From NCBI GenBank assembly GCA_947446595.1, contig CANFGS010000005.1:20419-84418 (forward strand): a stretch of DNA of 64,000 nt. Reading direction: 5' to 3'. This DNA is from Neisseriaceae bacterium (GTDB lineage: Bacteria > Pseudomonadota > Gammaproteobacteria > Burkholderiales > UBA11063). The notes under the pieces are model-generated. The model searched no databases. It had not been told where the DNA came from and saw nothing but the letters and a program-made list of their open reading frames with translations. Below are positions 21,272-31,520 of the stretch, piece after piece. Numbering within the stretch: position 1 is the stretch's first letter; each line of letters starts with the position of its first letter. A program made the position numbers and the translations under genes.

Positions 21272-22035
21272 AATAACCTAATTCTAATAGATGAGTTATC
21301 ACTAGTTTCTATTCCTAGTAGTCCTTCTTTGGTAAGCTCGAGTATGGCGATAAAGTTTACTACCAATACTGCTACAGTGTAATTACCATCAAATAGCTCT
21401 TCAAATGATGCAACAGTTACCTTAGATAAATAGCGTAATATATTTGCCATATATTCTCTAATTGATAATTCATCACGTTTAATCTGATGTTCAGTAGGTA
21501 TAGTAGCTTTTTGTAATAGTTTTTGCCAAGCACGAACCAAATCAGTCACTACAACATTTGGAATTATATCACTAACTTCGTCAATCTTTACATTTAACCA
21601 TAGAAAATCACGTTCAACTCTTGGGATGCTGTCAATTTGTTCTGCTCCTTCTTTGATCTTTTCGTATTCAAGAAGGCGATTAATTAGTTCTTGTCTTGGG
21701 TCTTCTATCTTATCGCCATCATCTATTTTTTCAGGTTTTGGTAGTAGCATTCTTGATTTAATAGCCATTAACATTGCTGCCATTAGAAGGTATTCAGCAG
21801 CAAGATCCATTTTCATAGTCTTCATACTATTTATGTATAGTATATATTGGTCAGTTATTTTAGCTATTGGAATTGTTAATATGTCGAGATTTTGTTTACG
21901 TATTAGATAGAGTAGTAAATCAAGCGGCCCTTCGAAACGCTCCAAAAAAACTCTTAGAGCATCAGGATCAATGTATAAATCTTTGGGTAGTTCGGTATAG
22001 TCTTTTTGATCTACCCTAGCAATTAATTGATTAAT
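21268..22035 (-). CDS. scpA: Segregation and condensation protein A
   Basis: FEGPLDLLLYLIRKQNLDILTIPIAKITDQY; open frame extends upstream of the called TTG (21945) to ATT directly after the eda stop, encoding INQLIARVDQKDYTELPKDLYIDPDALRVF. Start uncertain. Confidence 0.85.
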   Translation of the reverse strand: MNQLIARVDQKDYTELPKDLYIDPDALRVFLERFEGPLDLLLYLIRKQNLDILTIPIAKITDQYILYINSMKTMKMDLAAEYLLMAAMLMAIKSRMLLPKPEKIDDGDKIEDPRQELINRLLEYEKIKEGAEQIDSIPRVERDFLWLNVKIDEVSDIIPNVVVTDLVRAWQKLLQKATIPTEHQIKRDELSIREYMANILRYLSKVTVASFEELFDGNYTVAVLVVNFIAILELTKEGLLGIETSDNSSIRIRLL

Positions 22036-22677
22036 TTAAAACACACCTACTGATAATAAAGTCTCTTTGGCAGTGGCTGTTATTTTGGCATAATTGCCAC
22101 TAGCGACTTGTTCTTCTTTGATTAAAAACGAACAACCAACCCCAACTACATTAGGTAGAGCTAGGTATTTACGAGCATTGTCGAGATTAATTCCGCCAGT
22201 TGGGCAAAATTTAACCATAGATAACGGGGAAGATAGAGCTTTTAATACTTCATATCCGTTATAACTTTCAGCGGGAAAGAATTTAAGATAATTAAAGCCA
22301 TAAAGTAATGCTTGCATGATTTCAGTTGGAGTAATAGCTCCAGGTAAAAAAGGTGCATCGTATTGACTTGCTACTTTAGCAAGCTCTGGAGTTAGACCGG
22401 GAGATACGATAAATTGAGATCCGTGTTTTATAGCTTTATGATAGTGATCATCATTTAAAATAGTACCAGCTCCAGTTATCATTTCAGGCACTTCTTTAGT
22501 AAGTTTTTCGATAATAGCTAAGGCATTTGGGGTGCGAAGGGTAACTTCCATTACCGAAATACCACCTTCTAAGAGTGCGTGAGCTATGGGAACAGCCTTA
22601 TCGATATCGTTTAGTATTACAACAGGTACGATTTTATTTTTTTGAAATAGTTGTTCACAAGTAAGTTTGTTTGACAT
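22036..22677 (-). CDS. eda: KHG/KDPG aldolase
   Basis: VPVVILNDIDKAVPIAHALLEGGISVMEVTLRTPNAL, GAGTILND, LKFFPAES, CPTGGI. Confidence 0.97.
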   Translation of the reverse strand: MSNKLTCEQLFQKNKIVPVVILNDIDKAVPIAHALLEGGISVMEVTLRTPNALAIIEKLTKEVPEMITGAGTILNDDHYHKAIKHGSQFIVSPGLTPELAKVASQYDAPFLPGAITPTEIMQALLYGFNYLKFFPAESYNGYEVLKALSSPLSMVKFCPTGGINLDNARKYLALPNVVGVGCSFLIKEEQVASGNYAKITATAKETLLSVGVF

Positions 22678-22698
22678 TTTATAACCCTTTTAAAATTT

Positions 22699-22887
22699 TA
22701 GGGCATGGATCCCAAACTCGTGACGAAACAGCAGCGTTAGTCGTCATTCCAGCGGAGGCTGGAATCCATGCTCTTACCCTAAATAACGATGATTAGAGCA
22801 TGGATCCCAAACTCTATACGAACAGCAAAGTGTTTTTGTTTGGGATGACAGGATATTAATAGGCTTTGATCCATGCCCTTGCCTTAA
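22699..22887. repeat. Dispersed intergenic repeat, two-unit copy
   Basis: TAGGGCATGGATCCCAAACTCGTGACG...GTCATTCCAGCGGAGGCTGGAATCCATGCTCTTACCCTAAATAACGATGATTAGAGCATGGATCCCAAACTCTATACGAACAGCAAAG...TTTGGGATGACAGG. Confidence 0.9.
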
Positions 22888-22902
22888 TATACATTATTTT
22901 AC

Positions 22903-22929
22903 TTGAGTTTGATACTATTATGTGATAAT
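22903..22929 (+). promoter_or_regulatory. Candidate clpB promoter with extended -10
   Basis: TTGAGT - 15 nt - GATAAT preceded by TGT; short spacer, no clear sigma32 -10. Confidence 0.35.
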
Positions 22930-22994
22930 ATTTGAAAATTCATTATTAATACCCATATAATGAGTAAGGTATATTTTACCTAGGAGGAATTAAA

Positions 22995-25562
22995 ATGAGA
23001 TTTGATAAATTAACTACAAAATTTCAAACAGCGTTAGCTGATGCACAGGGTTTGGCACTTAAGAATGACAATGCTTATATAGAGCCATGTCATTTGCTTG
23101 TTGCTATGTTAAATGAAGATAACTCAACTATAGCTAGTGTTTTAGCTAAAGTTGGGGTTACGGTTAATAACCTAAAACAAGAGCTAAATAATTTAATTTC
23201 GCAATTACCAAAAATATCTGGTAATGACGGTGAAATTACAGTATCAAGAGATCTTAATAATCTACTAAATATTACCGAAAAAATAGCTCTTAAACTAAAT
23301 GATGAGTATATAGCTTCAGAGTTGTTTTTATTGTCATGCCTTGAGGACAAAGGATCAGTTGGTAAACTACTCAAACAACATAATATAAAACATGCGGATG
23401 TAAATAAAGTAATTATGGATATTCGTGGTGGACAGGCTGTTAATAATCAAGATACCGAAAACCAAAGAGAAGCTCTAAAGAAATATACGGTAGATTTGAC
23501 TGAAAGAGCGAGACTAGGTAAGCTAGACCCGGTTATTGGGCGTGATGATGAAATTAGACGCACCATTCAAGTTCTTCAAAGACGTACCAAAAATAATCCA
23601 GTATTAATTGGCGAACCAGGTGTTGGTAAGACAGCTATTGTTGAAGGTCTAGCACAGAGAATTATTAACGGTGAAGTGCCTGAGGGACTTAAAAATAAAC
23701 GGTTACTTATTTTAGATTTGGCGTCCCTTCTAGCAGGTGCTAAATACCGCGGAGATTTTGAAGAACGCTTAAAATCAGTGCTTAATGAATTATCAGCGGA
23801 CGAGGGTAGTTCTATTATCTTTATTGATGAGATACATACTTTGGTTGGGGCGGGGAAGGCTGATGGAGCAATGGATGCTGGTAATATGCTAAAACCAGCA
23901 CTTGCTCGTGGGGAGCTTCATTGTATTGGTGCAACAACACTTGATGAATACCGTAAAAATATCGAGAAAGATCCAGCATTAGAGCGTAGATTCCAAAAAG
24001 TATTGGTTCAGGAGCCATCTGTTGAAGATACTATCGCGATTTTACGTGGTTTACAAGAAAAATACGAAATTCATCATGGCGTAGAGATTACTGACCCAGC
24101 AATAGTTGCCGCAGCTGAATTGTCACATCGTTATATAACTGATCGATTTTTACCTGATAAGGCAATTGATCTAATAGATGAAGCTGCTTCAAGAATTAAG
24201 ATGGAGATTGACTCTAAACCTGAGGTTATGGATAAGCTAGAGCGTAGGCTTATTCAGTTAAAGATAGAGCGAGAGGCTGTTAGAAAAGAATCTGATGAAG
24301 CAAGTAAAAAGCGTTTCGAACATATTGAGGACGAAATAGCTAAGCTTGGCAAAGAATATGCTGATTTGGAAGAAATCTGGAATAGCGAAAAAGCTGTAGT
24401 TCAGGGTTCACAAAGTATTCGTGATGAGTTAGATAAAATCAAAAATGAAATCGAAACTTATAAACGTAGTGGGGATTGGCAAAAGGCGGCTGAATTACAA
24501 TACGGTCGTCAACCAGAGCTGGAATCACGCTTAAAACAAGCTGAAAAAGGTAACCATAAAGAATTGCAGTTATTAAGAACTGAGGTTGGGGCTGAAGAAA
24601 TAGCCGAGGTGGTATCAAGAAGTACTGGTATTCCAGTTAGTAAGATGCTAGAAGGTGAACGTGATAAACTTCTTAAAATGGAAGATTTCTTGCATTCTAG
24701 AGTAATTGGCCAAAACGAGGCTGTTGTTGCAGTGTCGGATGCTATTAGGCGTTCTAGAACAGGGTTGTCAGATCCGGATAGGCCATATGGGTCGTTCTTA
24801 TTTTTGGGGCCAACAGGGGTTGGAAAAACCGAGCTATGTAAGGCACTTGCTAATTTCTTATTTGATAGTGAAGAACATTTAATCAGAATAGATATGTCAG
24901 AGTACATGGAAAAACATAGTGTGTCAAGACTAGTTGGTGCGCCTCCAGGATATGTTGGTTATGATGAAGGTGGCTATCTAACCGAGGCGGTTAGACGAAA
25001 ACCATATAGTGTGATATTACTCGATGAAATCGAAAAAGCACATCCAGATGTATTTAATATCTTGTTACAAGTACTAGATGATGGGCGCTTGACTGATGGT
25101 CAAGGTCGGACTGTTGATTTTAAAAATACTGTAATTGTTATGACGTCAAATATAGGTAGTTCACAAATTCAGGCTATGAGTACTAGTCCTTATGAAGATA
25201 TCAAATTAGTAGTGATGGAAGATATAAAATCATATTTCAAACCAGAGTTTATCAATAGGATTGATGAGATTGTGGTATTTCATGGTTTGGATAAAGACGA
25301 GATTAAGCAAATAGCAAGGATTCAGTTGTCAATTTTAGCTAAACGTTTGGCAAAATTAGATATTAATTGGCAAATTAGTGAGGAAGCCTTAAGTCATATA
25401 GCAGGGGTTGGCTTTGATCCAGTATATGGAGCTAGACCTCTAAAACGAGCGATTCAACAAGAGATTGAAAATCCACTTGCTAAAGATTTACTGGTAGGTA
25501 AGTATATTGTTGGGCAAACTGTATTAGTAGAACTAAAAGATCACAAAATCTGCTTTAGTTAA
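22995..25562 (+). CDS. clpB: ATP-dependent chaperone ClpB
   Basis: Two AAA+ modules ([33 protein letters not shown]) plus coiled-coil middle domain. Confidence 0.99.
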   Translation: MRFDKLTTKFQTALADAQGLALKNDNAYIEPCHLLVAMLNEDNSTIASVLAKVGVTVNNLKQELNNLISQLPKISGNDGEITVSRDLNNLLNITEKIALKLNDEYIASELFLLSCLEDKGSVGKLLKQHNIKHADVNKVIMDIRGGQAVNNQDTENQREALKKYTVDLTERARLGKLDPVIGRDDEIRRTIQVLQRRTKNNPVLIGEPGVGKTAIVEGLAQRIINGEVPEGLKNKRLLILDLASLLAGAKYRGDFEERLKSVLNELSADEGSSIIFIDEIHTLVGAGKADGAMDAGNMLKPALARGELHCIGATTLDEYRKNIEKDPALERRFQKVLVQEPSVEDTIAILRGLQEKYEIHHGVEITDPAIVAAAELSHRYITDRFLPDKAIDLIDEAASRIKMEIDSKPEVMDKLERRLIQLKIEREAVRKESDEASKKRFEHIEDEIAKLGKEYADLEEIWNSEKAVVQGSQSIRDELDKIKNEIETYKRSGDWQKAAELQYGRQPELESRLKQAEKGNHKELQLLRTEVGAEEIAEVVSRSTGIPVSKMLEGERDKLLKMEDFLHSRVIGQNEAVVAVSDAIRRSRTGLSDPDRPYGSFLFLGPTGVGKTELCKALANFLFDSEEHLIRIDMSEYMEKHSVSRLVGAPPGYVGYDEGGYLTEAVRRKPYSVILLDEIEKAHPDVFNILLQVLDDGRLTDGQGRTVDFKNTVIVMTSNIGSSQIQAMSTSPYEDIKLVVMEDIKSYFKPEFINRIDEIVVFHGLDKDEIKQIARIQLSILAKRLAKLDINWQISEEALSHIAGVGFDPVYGARPLKRAIQQEIENPLAKDLLVGKYIVGQTVLVELKDHKICFS

Positions 25563-25590
25563 ATATAAGTATGAGAGCAAGTATCATATT

Positions 25591-25701
25591 GTCTGTCATC
25601 CAAAAAAATAACTATTTGCTGTCTCGTGACTGCAGCGCGTCATTCTAGACATGAACTTGATGCTGTTCGTATAGAATCTGGGATCCATGCACTTGGCCTA
25701 A
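25591..25701. repeat. Dispersed intergenic repeat, diverged copy
   Basis: GTCATTCTAGACATGAACTTGATGCTGTTCGTATAGAATCTGGGATCCATGCACTTGGCCTAA. Confidence 0.78.
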
Positions 25702-25717
25702 ATTTGAAGGAAAAAAT

Positions 25718-26632
25718 ATGGAATTATTAGTAAATATAACGGTGACAGAATTAAAATATATACTTGCAGTTGAGAAAGAAATGCACTTTGGACGTGCAGC
25801 AGCTACTTGTTTTGTAAGTCAACCGACTTTAAGTATCGCTATTCGTAAACTGGAAGAAAATCTGGGTGTTACGATTTTTGAGCGCTCTAAGACTACTCTT
25901 TTAATAACTGAAATTGGACGGCAGATCCTAGATAAAGCAAAGATAGTTGTAGAACAAATCTCTGAGATAAAAGCGATTGCAAAAGAAAGTAAGGCTACTT
26001 TTTCTACACCTCTTAAGGTTGGAGCTATACATACTATTGGTCCCTACTTATTTCCAGGGCTAATTAATGAATTGAATAATAACGATTCACCAATAAATAT
26101 AATTATTGAAGAGGGCTATACTGAGAATTTACATAAGAAATTAAATTCTGGTGAATTAGATGCTATTATTGTTGCTAGCCCTTTTGACTATTCGGGGATC
26201 ACTACAGAACTACTTTATACTGAAGCACTCGAAATCATTATTCCAAATAATCATAAGTGGAGTGGTAAAACTAAAATTAAACCTGAGGACTTATACGCTG
26301 AGACGTTATTATTATTAGGCAAGGGTAATTGCTTTCGAGATGAGGTGTTACAAATTTGTCCTAAGTGTATCGATAATAATAAAGATAATACATCCAAGAT
26401 GATTGTTACTACATCTCTTGAAACTATAAAATATATGGTTGCAAGGGGGCTTGGTATTAGTATTATGCCAAGTACTGCACTAAAAAATGATGATAATAAA
26501 TTATATATTACTAAAAAATTTGCTAATCTTACCCCAACGCGTAAAGTATTAATTGCATATAGAAGTAGCTATTTTAGAACTTCTATCATTCAAAAGCTTA
26601 TAAACACTATCCAAAACCTCTCTAATAGCTAA
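25718..26632 (+). CDS. oxyR: LysR-family peroxide regulator OxyR
   Basis: N-terminal LysR HTH; GKGNCFRDEVLQIC has the two cysteines at the same spacing as E. coli OxyR C199/C208; adjacent to ahpC/ahpD. Confidence 0.9.
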   Translation: MELLVNITVTELKYILAVEKEMHFGRAAATCFVSQPTLSIAIRKLEENLGVTIFERSKTTLLITEIGRQILDKAKIVVEQISEIKAIAKESKATFSTPLKVGAIHTIGPYLFPGLINELNNNDSPINIIIEEGYTENLHKKLNSGELDAIIVASPFDYSGITTELLYTEALEIIIPNNHKWSGKTKIKPEDLYAETLLLLGKGNCFRDEVLQICPKCIDNNKDNTSKMIVTTSLETIKYMVARGLGISIMPSTALKNDDNKLYITKKFANLTPTRKVLIAYRSSYFRTSIIQKLINTIQNLSNS

Positions 26633-26654
26633 TAACTATCAAATACATAATTTT

Positions 26655-26684
26655 AATCAATTGGATTTATTAAGCTGATTGATT
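26655..26684. promoter_or_regulatory. Candidate regulator-binding inverted repeat upstream of ahpC
   Basis: AATCAAT (26655-26661) ... ATTGATT (26678-26684), perfect 7-bp arms. Confidence 0.4.
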
Positions 26685-26746
26685 TAAAATATCTCCTAGA
26701 AGTAAAAGATACTTCATTTAAACAATATTTTTAGGAGTTAATAATC

Positions 26747-27277
26747 ATGTTAAAAGTAGGTAATAAATTTCCAGAGTTCAATCTAACTGCTGTAGTTGGT
26801 GCAAATTATGAATCTGACTTCAGGGAGGTGTCTCTTGATACTTATGCTAAACAATGGAAAATTATTTTCTTTTGGCCAAAAGATTTTACATTTGTGTGTC
26901 CAACTGAAATTAGTGGCTTTGGTAAGTTAGAGCAAGACTTTAAAGATCGTGATGCAGTTTTAATTGGTGCATCAACTGATAGTGACTTTGTGCATTCTGC
27001 ATGGAGGCGTGACCATAATGATCTTCGTACTCTTACATTTCCATGGCTTTCCGATATCAAAAAAGAACTATCATTAGCACTAGGTATTTTAAACGAAGAA
27101 GCTGGTGTTGCTAATAGAGCTACATTTATAGTGGATCCAGATAATATAATTCGTTATGTTGAAATGACTGATATGAGTGTTGGGCGGAATCCACAAGAAG
27201 CACTACGTATTTTGGACGCTCTACAAACTGATGAACTTTGTCCATGTAACTGGCATAAAGGTGAAGAAACATTATAA
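26747..27277 (+). CDS. ahpC: Peroxiredoxin (AhpC/TSA family)
   Basis: FFWPKDFTFVCPTEISGFG peroxidatic Cys; DELCPCNW resolving Cys. Confidence 0.95.
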   Translation: MLKVGNKFPEFNLTAVVGANYESDFREVSLDTYAKQWKIIFFWPKDFTFVCPTEISGFGKLEQDFKDRDAVLIGASTDSDFVHSAWRRDHNDLRTLTFPWLSDIKKELSLALGILNEEAGVANRATFIVDPDNIIRYVEMTDMSVGRNPQEALRILDALQTDELCPCNWHKGEETL

Positions 27278-27299
27278 AATAATTTAAAAGGACATAATA

Positions 27300-27821
27300 A
27301 TGTTAAACAATATATTAGAAAAACTACCGGAATATGCTAAGGATATCAAACTCAATTATTCAAGCATTGTTAATAACCACAGTGGCTTAAGTGATGAGCA
27401 GTTTTATGGAGTGGTTCTTAGCTCTGCAATAGCAAGTCGCAACAACAATTTGGTAAGTAGTATAAAATCCCAGTGTTCTGAGTTTTTTAAAGCAAGTACG
27501 CTAAATGGTATTAATGCCGCAGTAGCTATGATGTCGATGACAAATATTTACTATCGTTTTGCTCATATAATCGAAAATGAGAGCTATATCAAGATGAATG
27601 CAGGACTTCGTATGAATATTATGCGAGATCCAGGAGTTGATAAAGTTGATTTTGAGATATATAGCCTAGCAGTATCTATTGTGAATGGTTGTGGTATGTG
27701 TATTACAGCTCATGAAAAACAACTAGTTAGTCATCATGGTATAAGCCCTGAAACTATACAGTTAGTTGCAAAAATAGCTGCGATTATTCATAGTTTGGCT
27801 GTAATAACAGAAACACTGTAG
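27300..27821 (+). CDS. ahpD: Alkyl hydroperoxidase AhpD
   Basis: NGCGMCITAHEKQL (CxxCxxxH) motif; follows ahpC. Confidence 0.92.
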   Translation: MLNNILEKLPEYAKDIKLNYSSIVNNHSGLSDEQFYGVVLSSAIASRNNNLVSSIKSQCSEFFKASTLNGINAAVAMMSMTNIYYRFAHIIENESYIKMNAGLRMNIMRDPGVDKVDFEIYSLAVSIVNGCGMCITAHEKQLVSHHGISPETIQLVAKIAAIIHSLAVITETL

Positions 27822-27828
27822 GCTTTTT

Positions 27829-28004
27829 ACGTAATTCCAGCAGAGGCTTTGATCCATGCTCTTGCACTAAGTAACGATATTAGAGCATGGATCCCAAACT
27901 CTTTGCGAGACAGCAAATAGTTCGTGTTTGGGATGACCGAAATAAACGAAGCAGTATCTATATGTGTCATTCCATCGAAGGATGGAATCCATGCTCTTGC
28001 ACTA
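27829..28004. repeat. Dispersed intergenic repeat
   Basis: TAATTCCAGCAGAGGCTTTGATCCATGCTCTTGCAC...TAGAGCATGGATCCCAAACTCTTTGCGAGACAGCAAATAG...TTTGGGATGACC...GTCATTCCATCGAAGGATGGAATCCATGCTCTTGCAC. Confidence 0.88.
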
Positions 28005-28020
28005 GAATAAAGAAGAAAAA

Positions 28021-29364
28021 TTATGAAGAAATATTTATTTCATCAACCAACATTGAGCCACATTGCATTGAACTATTTGGCGAATAATCATTGCTTATAT
28101 AGCGAATGTTTTTATAAATGTCTTTTAAATTTCCTGACATAGTTAGATTATCAACAAAAAATTGAATCTCACCATTTTCTACCCATAATCCACTAGCACC
28201 AACAGAGAAGTCACCAGTTACCATATTTAGTCCATGCCCAATAGTTTCGATAATTATAAGACCAGTAGTTAATTTTTTGGCAAATTCATAAATGTCATCA
28301 GAAAAGTTACTAGTAACAGCTATATTGTGATTACCACCAGCATTACCAGTAGTTGTTAAGCCAAGTTTACGCGCAGAGTAGCAGTTTAGTAAATAGCCAT
28401 TGACGCTACCGTTTTTTACTAATTCACGAGCTTGAACCATAACGCCTTCATTATCAAAATAGCAGCTGCGGCTACTTTTTTTAATAAATGGATCTTCATA
28501 TATATTAAGCCATTTAGGAAATACTTCTGTATTTAGAGAATTATCTAGGAATGTAAGGTGACGAAATAAATTACTACCGCTAATTGCACCTAGAAAATTC
28601 CCTATAAATGATTTGGCAATGCCTGATTCAAAGATTACTGAATAAGATCCAGATTTGATAGTGCCTTTATTTAGGCGGCGAACTGTTCTTTCAATTGCCT
28701 TTTGTGCCAAACTTTGATTACTTATTAAAGTATCAAAATCAAGGCTTGAATCATACCATGAGTCAGTTTGCATACCCTCAGGTGTATCGCCAATTAGCGA
28801 TAGACTTTTATTATACCGTGTCATTTGATAGCCTTGGTTAAAGCCATTAGTATTAGCTAACACAAAACTGTATTGACTGTAACCTATAGATGCTCCATCG
28901 GAAGTTTGAATTTTATTATTTAAAGTAGTACCAAAATGTTCAATTTCTTTGGCATTATTTATTAAATCATGATGACTTAATACTTTGGGATTAAATAATT
29001 CTAGATCGCCTTTAATAGATTTACATAGTAATGACGCCTCAGGAACTCCATTAAATGGGTCGGGCTTAGTATGTTTGGCAATATCTATTGCACGAGTAAT
29101 TATTTCATCTAAATTTTGCGGATTTATTTTACTAACACTCACAGCACCACGGTTGTAGCCGTTGTATACTTGAAGCGATAAGCTACTACCATAGCTAGTT
29201 TCAAAGTTTTCTATATTACCGTTTAGGATATCAACACCACCGGCAATATTTTCATTAATTTCAATTTGAGCACTAGTTGCTCCAAGCTGTAATGCTCGTT
29301 CTAAAACATTATTAGCAATTTTTTGTAGATTGTCAGTAGTATATTCAAAATTTAGTTGAGACAT
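28021..29364 (-). CDS. pmbA: TldD/PmbA-family metalloprotease component (PmbA-like)
   Basis: VYNGYNRGAVSVSKINPQNLDEIITRAIDIAKHTKPDPFNG; HNIAVTSNFSDD; VTGDFSVGASGLWVENGEI. Confidence 0.93.
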   Translation of the reverse strand: MSQLNFEYTTDNLQKIANNVLERALQLGATSAQIEINENIAGGVDILNGNIENFETSYGSSLSLQVYNGYNRGAVSVSKINPQNLDEIITRAIDIAKHTKPDPFNGVPEASLLCKSIKGDLELFNPKVLSHHDLINNAKEIEHFGTTLNNKIQTSDGASIGYSQYSFVLANTNGFNQGYQMTRYNKSLSLIGDTPEGMQTDSWYDSSLDFDTLISNQSLAQKAIERTVRRLNKGTIKSGSYSVIFESGIAKSFIGNFLGAISGSNLFRHLTFLDNSLNTEVFPKWLNIYEDPFIKKSSRSCYFDNEGVMVQARELVKNGSVNGYLLNCYSARKLGLTTTGNAGGNHNIAVTSNFSDDIYEFAKKLTTGLIIIETIGHGLNMVTGDFSVGASGLWVENGEIQFFVDNLTMSGNLKDIYKNIRYISNDYSPNSSMQCGSMLVDEINISS

Positions 29365-29500
29365 AATATTCCTTAATAGTATCTATTATTTCAAGATTTT
29401 ACACTATATTATAAGTCTAGATGGCGGTTTTTCATACTTCTGTGGTGCAAAAAAGTTCTAAATGTAGTAACATTATGCTTTAGTTAACTATATAAAAAGA

Positions 29501-30037
29501 TTGATATCCTATATGCCAAATACAAATATACTTGATAATGATTCGGAAATTGAAGAATTACCACCAAGTAAAACAAAACGCAAACAACATATGGATTATT
29601 TGCAAAATTTAGGTATGGAGCTTGTAGAGCTAAGTAAACAAAAGTTAGCAAAGATAGAATTACCTGATAACTTAATTGAAGCAATCAAATTATCCCAAAA
29701 GATAACAGCTAATGGTGCAACAAGGCGTCAAAGTCAGTATATTGGTAAATTGATGCGAAATGTAGATGCAGTATATATAGAAAATAAGCTACACGAGTTA
29801 AATTCAGATTCGGTAAAAAGCACCAAGTTACTTCATGATTGTGAAATGTGGCGTGAACGTTTGATAAAAGAAGATAAAGAGCTTGATATTTTTGTTAATA
29901 CATTCGCTACTTCCGATATCGGGCAACTTCGTGGCTTGATACGACTATGCCGTAAAGAACAAGCTGTTAATGAGATTAAAACTTATCGTAAACTATTTAA
30001 ATTTATTCGTGATGTAATAGAAATGGAGAAAGAATGA
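29501..30037 (+). CDS. darP: Ribosome-associated protein YjgA/DarP (DUF615)
   Basis: PPSKTKRKQHMDYLQNLGMELVEL...RQSQYIGKLMRNVD...WRERLI. Confidence 0.93.
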   Translation: MISYMPNTNILDNDSEIEELPPSKTKRKQHMDYLQNLGMELVELSKQKLAKIELPDNLIEAIKLSQKITANGATRRQSQYIGKLMRNVDAVYIENKLHELNSDSVKSTKLLHDCEMWRERLIKEDKELDIFVNTFATSDIGQLRGLIRLCRKEQAVNEIKTYRKLFKFIRDVIEMEKE

Positions 30038-31173
30038 ACCCAATTCAAATAGCTATTATTGCATTTGTTGTTATAGTAATCTTATTAACTCTGGGTTATT
30101 ATTGGTATGATGATGCACGTTTTAAAAAACGTGTCGAAAATAATTTTAATCAAGCAACGAAAGATATTTTGATTGATGAAAATAAGGCAACCGTATTAGA
30201 TAGTATAGATTCTAATTCTAATCCAATTGATAAGCCAAAAGAGTTTATGCCAAAAGATATTTTTGATGACGAAATGCCTAAGTTTGATCCACTTATGGAT
30301 GATCATATAACTCATCAAGTTGTTGAGGAAGTACCTGAAGATAGCGTTGAAGCTTTCTTTGTAAAGTTTGATAGTATTGATTTTAGTTATGCAGATTATG
30401 TGAATAAAAACCTTGATTTGGTTGTTGATATTATTTTTGAAGAAACTAAAAAGTTAAAAGTTCTACCTGAAATTGGACAATTTACTCATAAACAGTTTGT
30501 GTTTTATGTACTTGATAAAGATAATCAATGGCAAGTATTTGAAAAAGGAAATAAATACTACGCTAAAGCATTAAAATTAGTGGTACAGATAGTTGATAAG
30601 GACGGGATTATTAGTCAGGCACAAATAGCCAATATTTATCAAGAATTACATAAGTTTGTACTTAATAATGATGCTCATATTCGCTTAAGTGATTACGAAC
30701 AGGTTATTAATGATATACAAGAGCAGATTAAGGGTTTAAATAGTATTGAGCTTGTTTTGGAGTTGTATTTACTTACTAAAACTAAAGAGCATTATTCAGT
30801 ACTATCTGAATTTTTTACCTCTAATGGATTACAAAGTAATTCGGGGTTATTTAGTCTAGTAGAAGATAATCAGATTTTGTTTACTATAGGTAATGAGAGC
30901 CAAAACTCTCTCGATACACATGATGAATTTTCTACATTATCAATAGTAGCACCGCTTCATTTACATGAAAATCCTTTATATATAGTTGATAAGATTTTTG
31001 ATTTGGGTGAACGCTTTATGGCTAAATTCGAGTCCCGGATTCTAACTTCTAATAAGCAAGTACTTGGGCAACGAGAATATGACCAATTACTAACTTTTAT
31101 TAAGAACTATGTCGATTCGGCTAAGAAAAAACAAATTAAGCTAGGTGGCGAATTAATCCGTAGATTATTTTAG
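30034..31173 (+). CDS. ZipA-like cell division protein
   Basis: N-terminal TM (IAIIAFVVIVILLTLGYYWYD), acidic linker, C-terminal globular domain; ZipA-like by architecture only. Confidence 0.5.
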   Translation: MNPIQIAIIAFVVIVILLTLGYYWYDDARFKKRVENNFNQATKDILIDENKATVLDSIDSNSNPIDKPKEFMPKDIFDDEMPKFDPLMDDHITHQVVEEVPEDSVEAFFVKFDSIDFSYADYVNKNLDLVVDIIFEETKKLKVLPEIGQFTHKQFVFYVLDKDNQWQVFEKGNKYYAKALKLVVQIVDKDGIISQAQIANIYQELHKFVLNNDAHIRLSDYEQVINDIQEQIKGLNSIELVLELYLLTKTKEHYSVLSEFFTSNGLQSNSGLFSLVEDNQILFTIGNESQNSLDTHDEFSTLSIVAPLHLHENPLYIVDKIFDLGERFMAKFESRILTSNKQVLGQREYDQLLTFIKNYVDSAKKKQIKLGGELIRRLF

Positions 31174-31520
31174 TAGAATATAAGAGCATGGTTTTTACTG
31201 TTTGCGCTAAAATTGCAGGGTATGCGCATTCCCAGCTCTTAATGAAATGGCAAGATTCTTAAATTTAAAAATGGTGGAAAATATTGTCATTCAATGTAAA
31301 GGGTTTACATTCCTAGTAATCCACCATGAACACGTTCATCTAACATTTTATCCCTCAATATTCTATTTAGAAACTTAGATACCTCTCCTTACATCTTTAA
31401 CCATGCTGCATATCTTTATCTATTTTGTTCTTCTCTAGTTTTATAAATAATATAGAATAATAATTATCGGCATGGTATAATAATATATACATAATTTCAA
31501 TGTATATAGGAGAAAATATC

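Noticed and set aside
22903-22929. sigma32 heat-shock promoter for clpB
   Set aside because: A CTTGAG-like -35 is present but there is no CCCCAT-like -10; better read as an extended -10 housekeeping promoter.
27829-28004. Repeat loci considered as CRISPR arrays
   Set aside because: Units are irregularly spaced, palindromic, mosaic and scattered across the window; no spacers and no cas genes.
31187-31260. Possible additional copy of the dispersed repeat (AGAGCATGG...)
   Set aside because: Only the first few bases match; no hairpin or GGATCC core.
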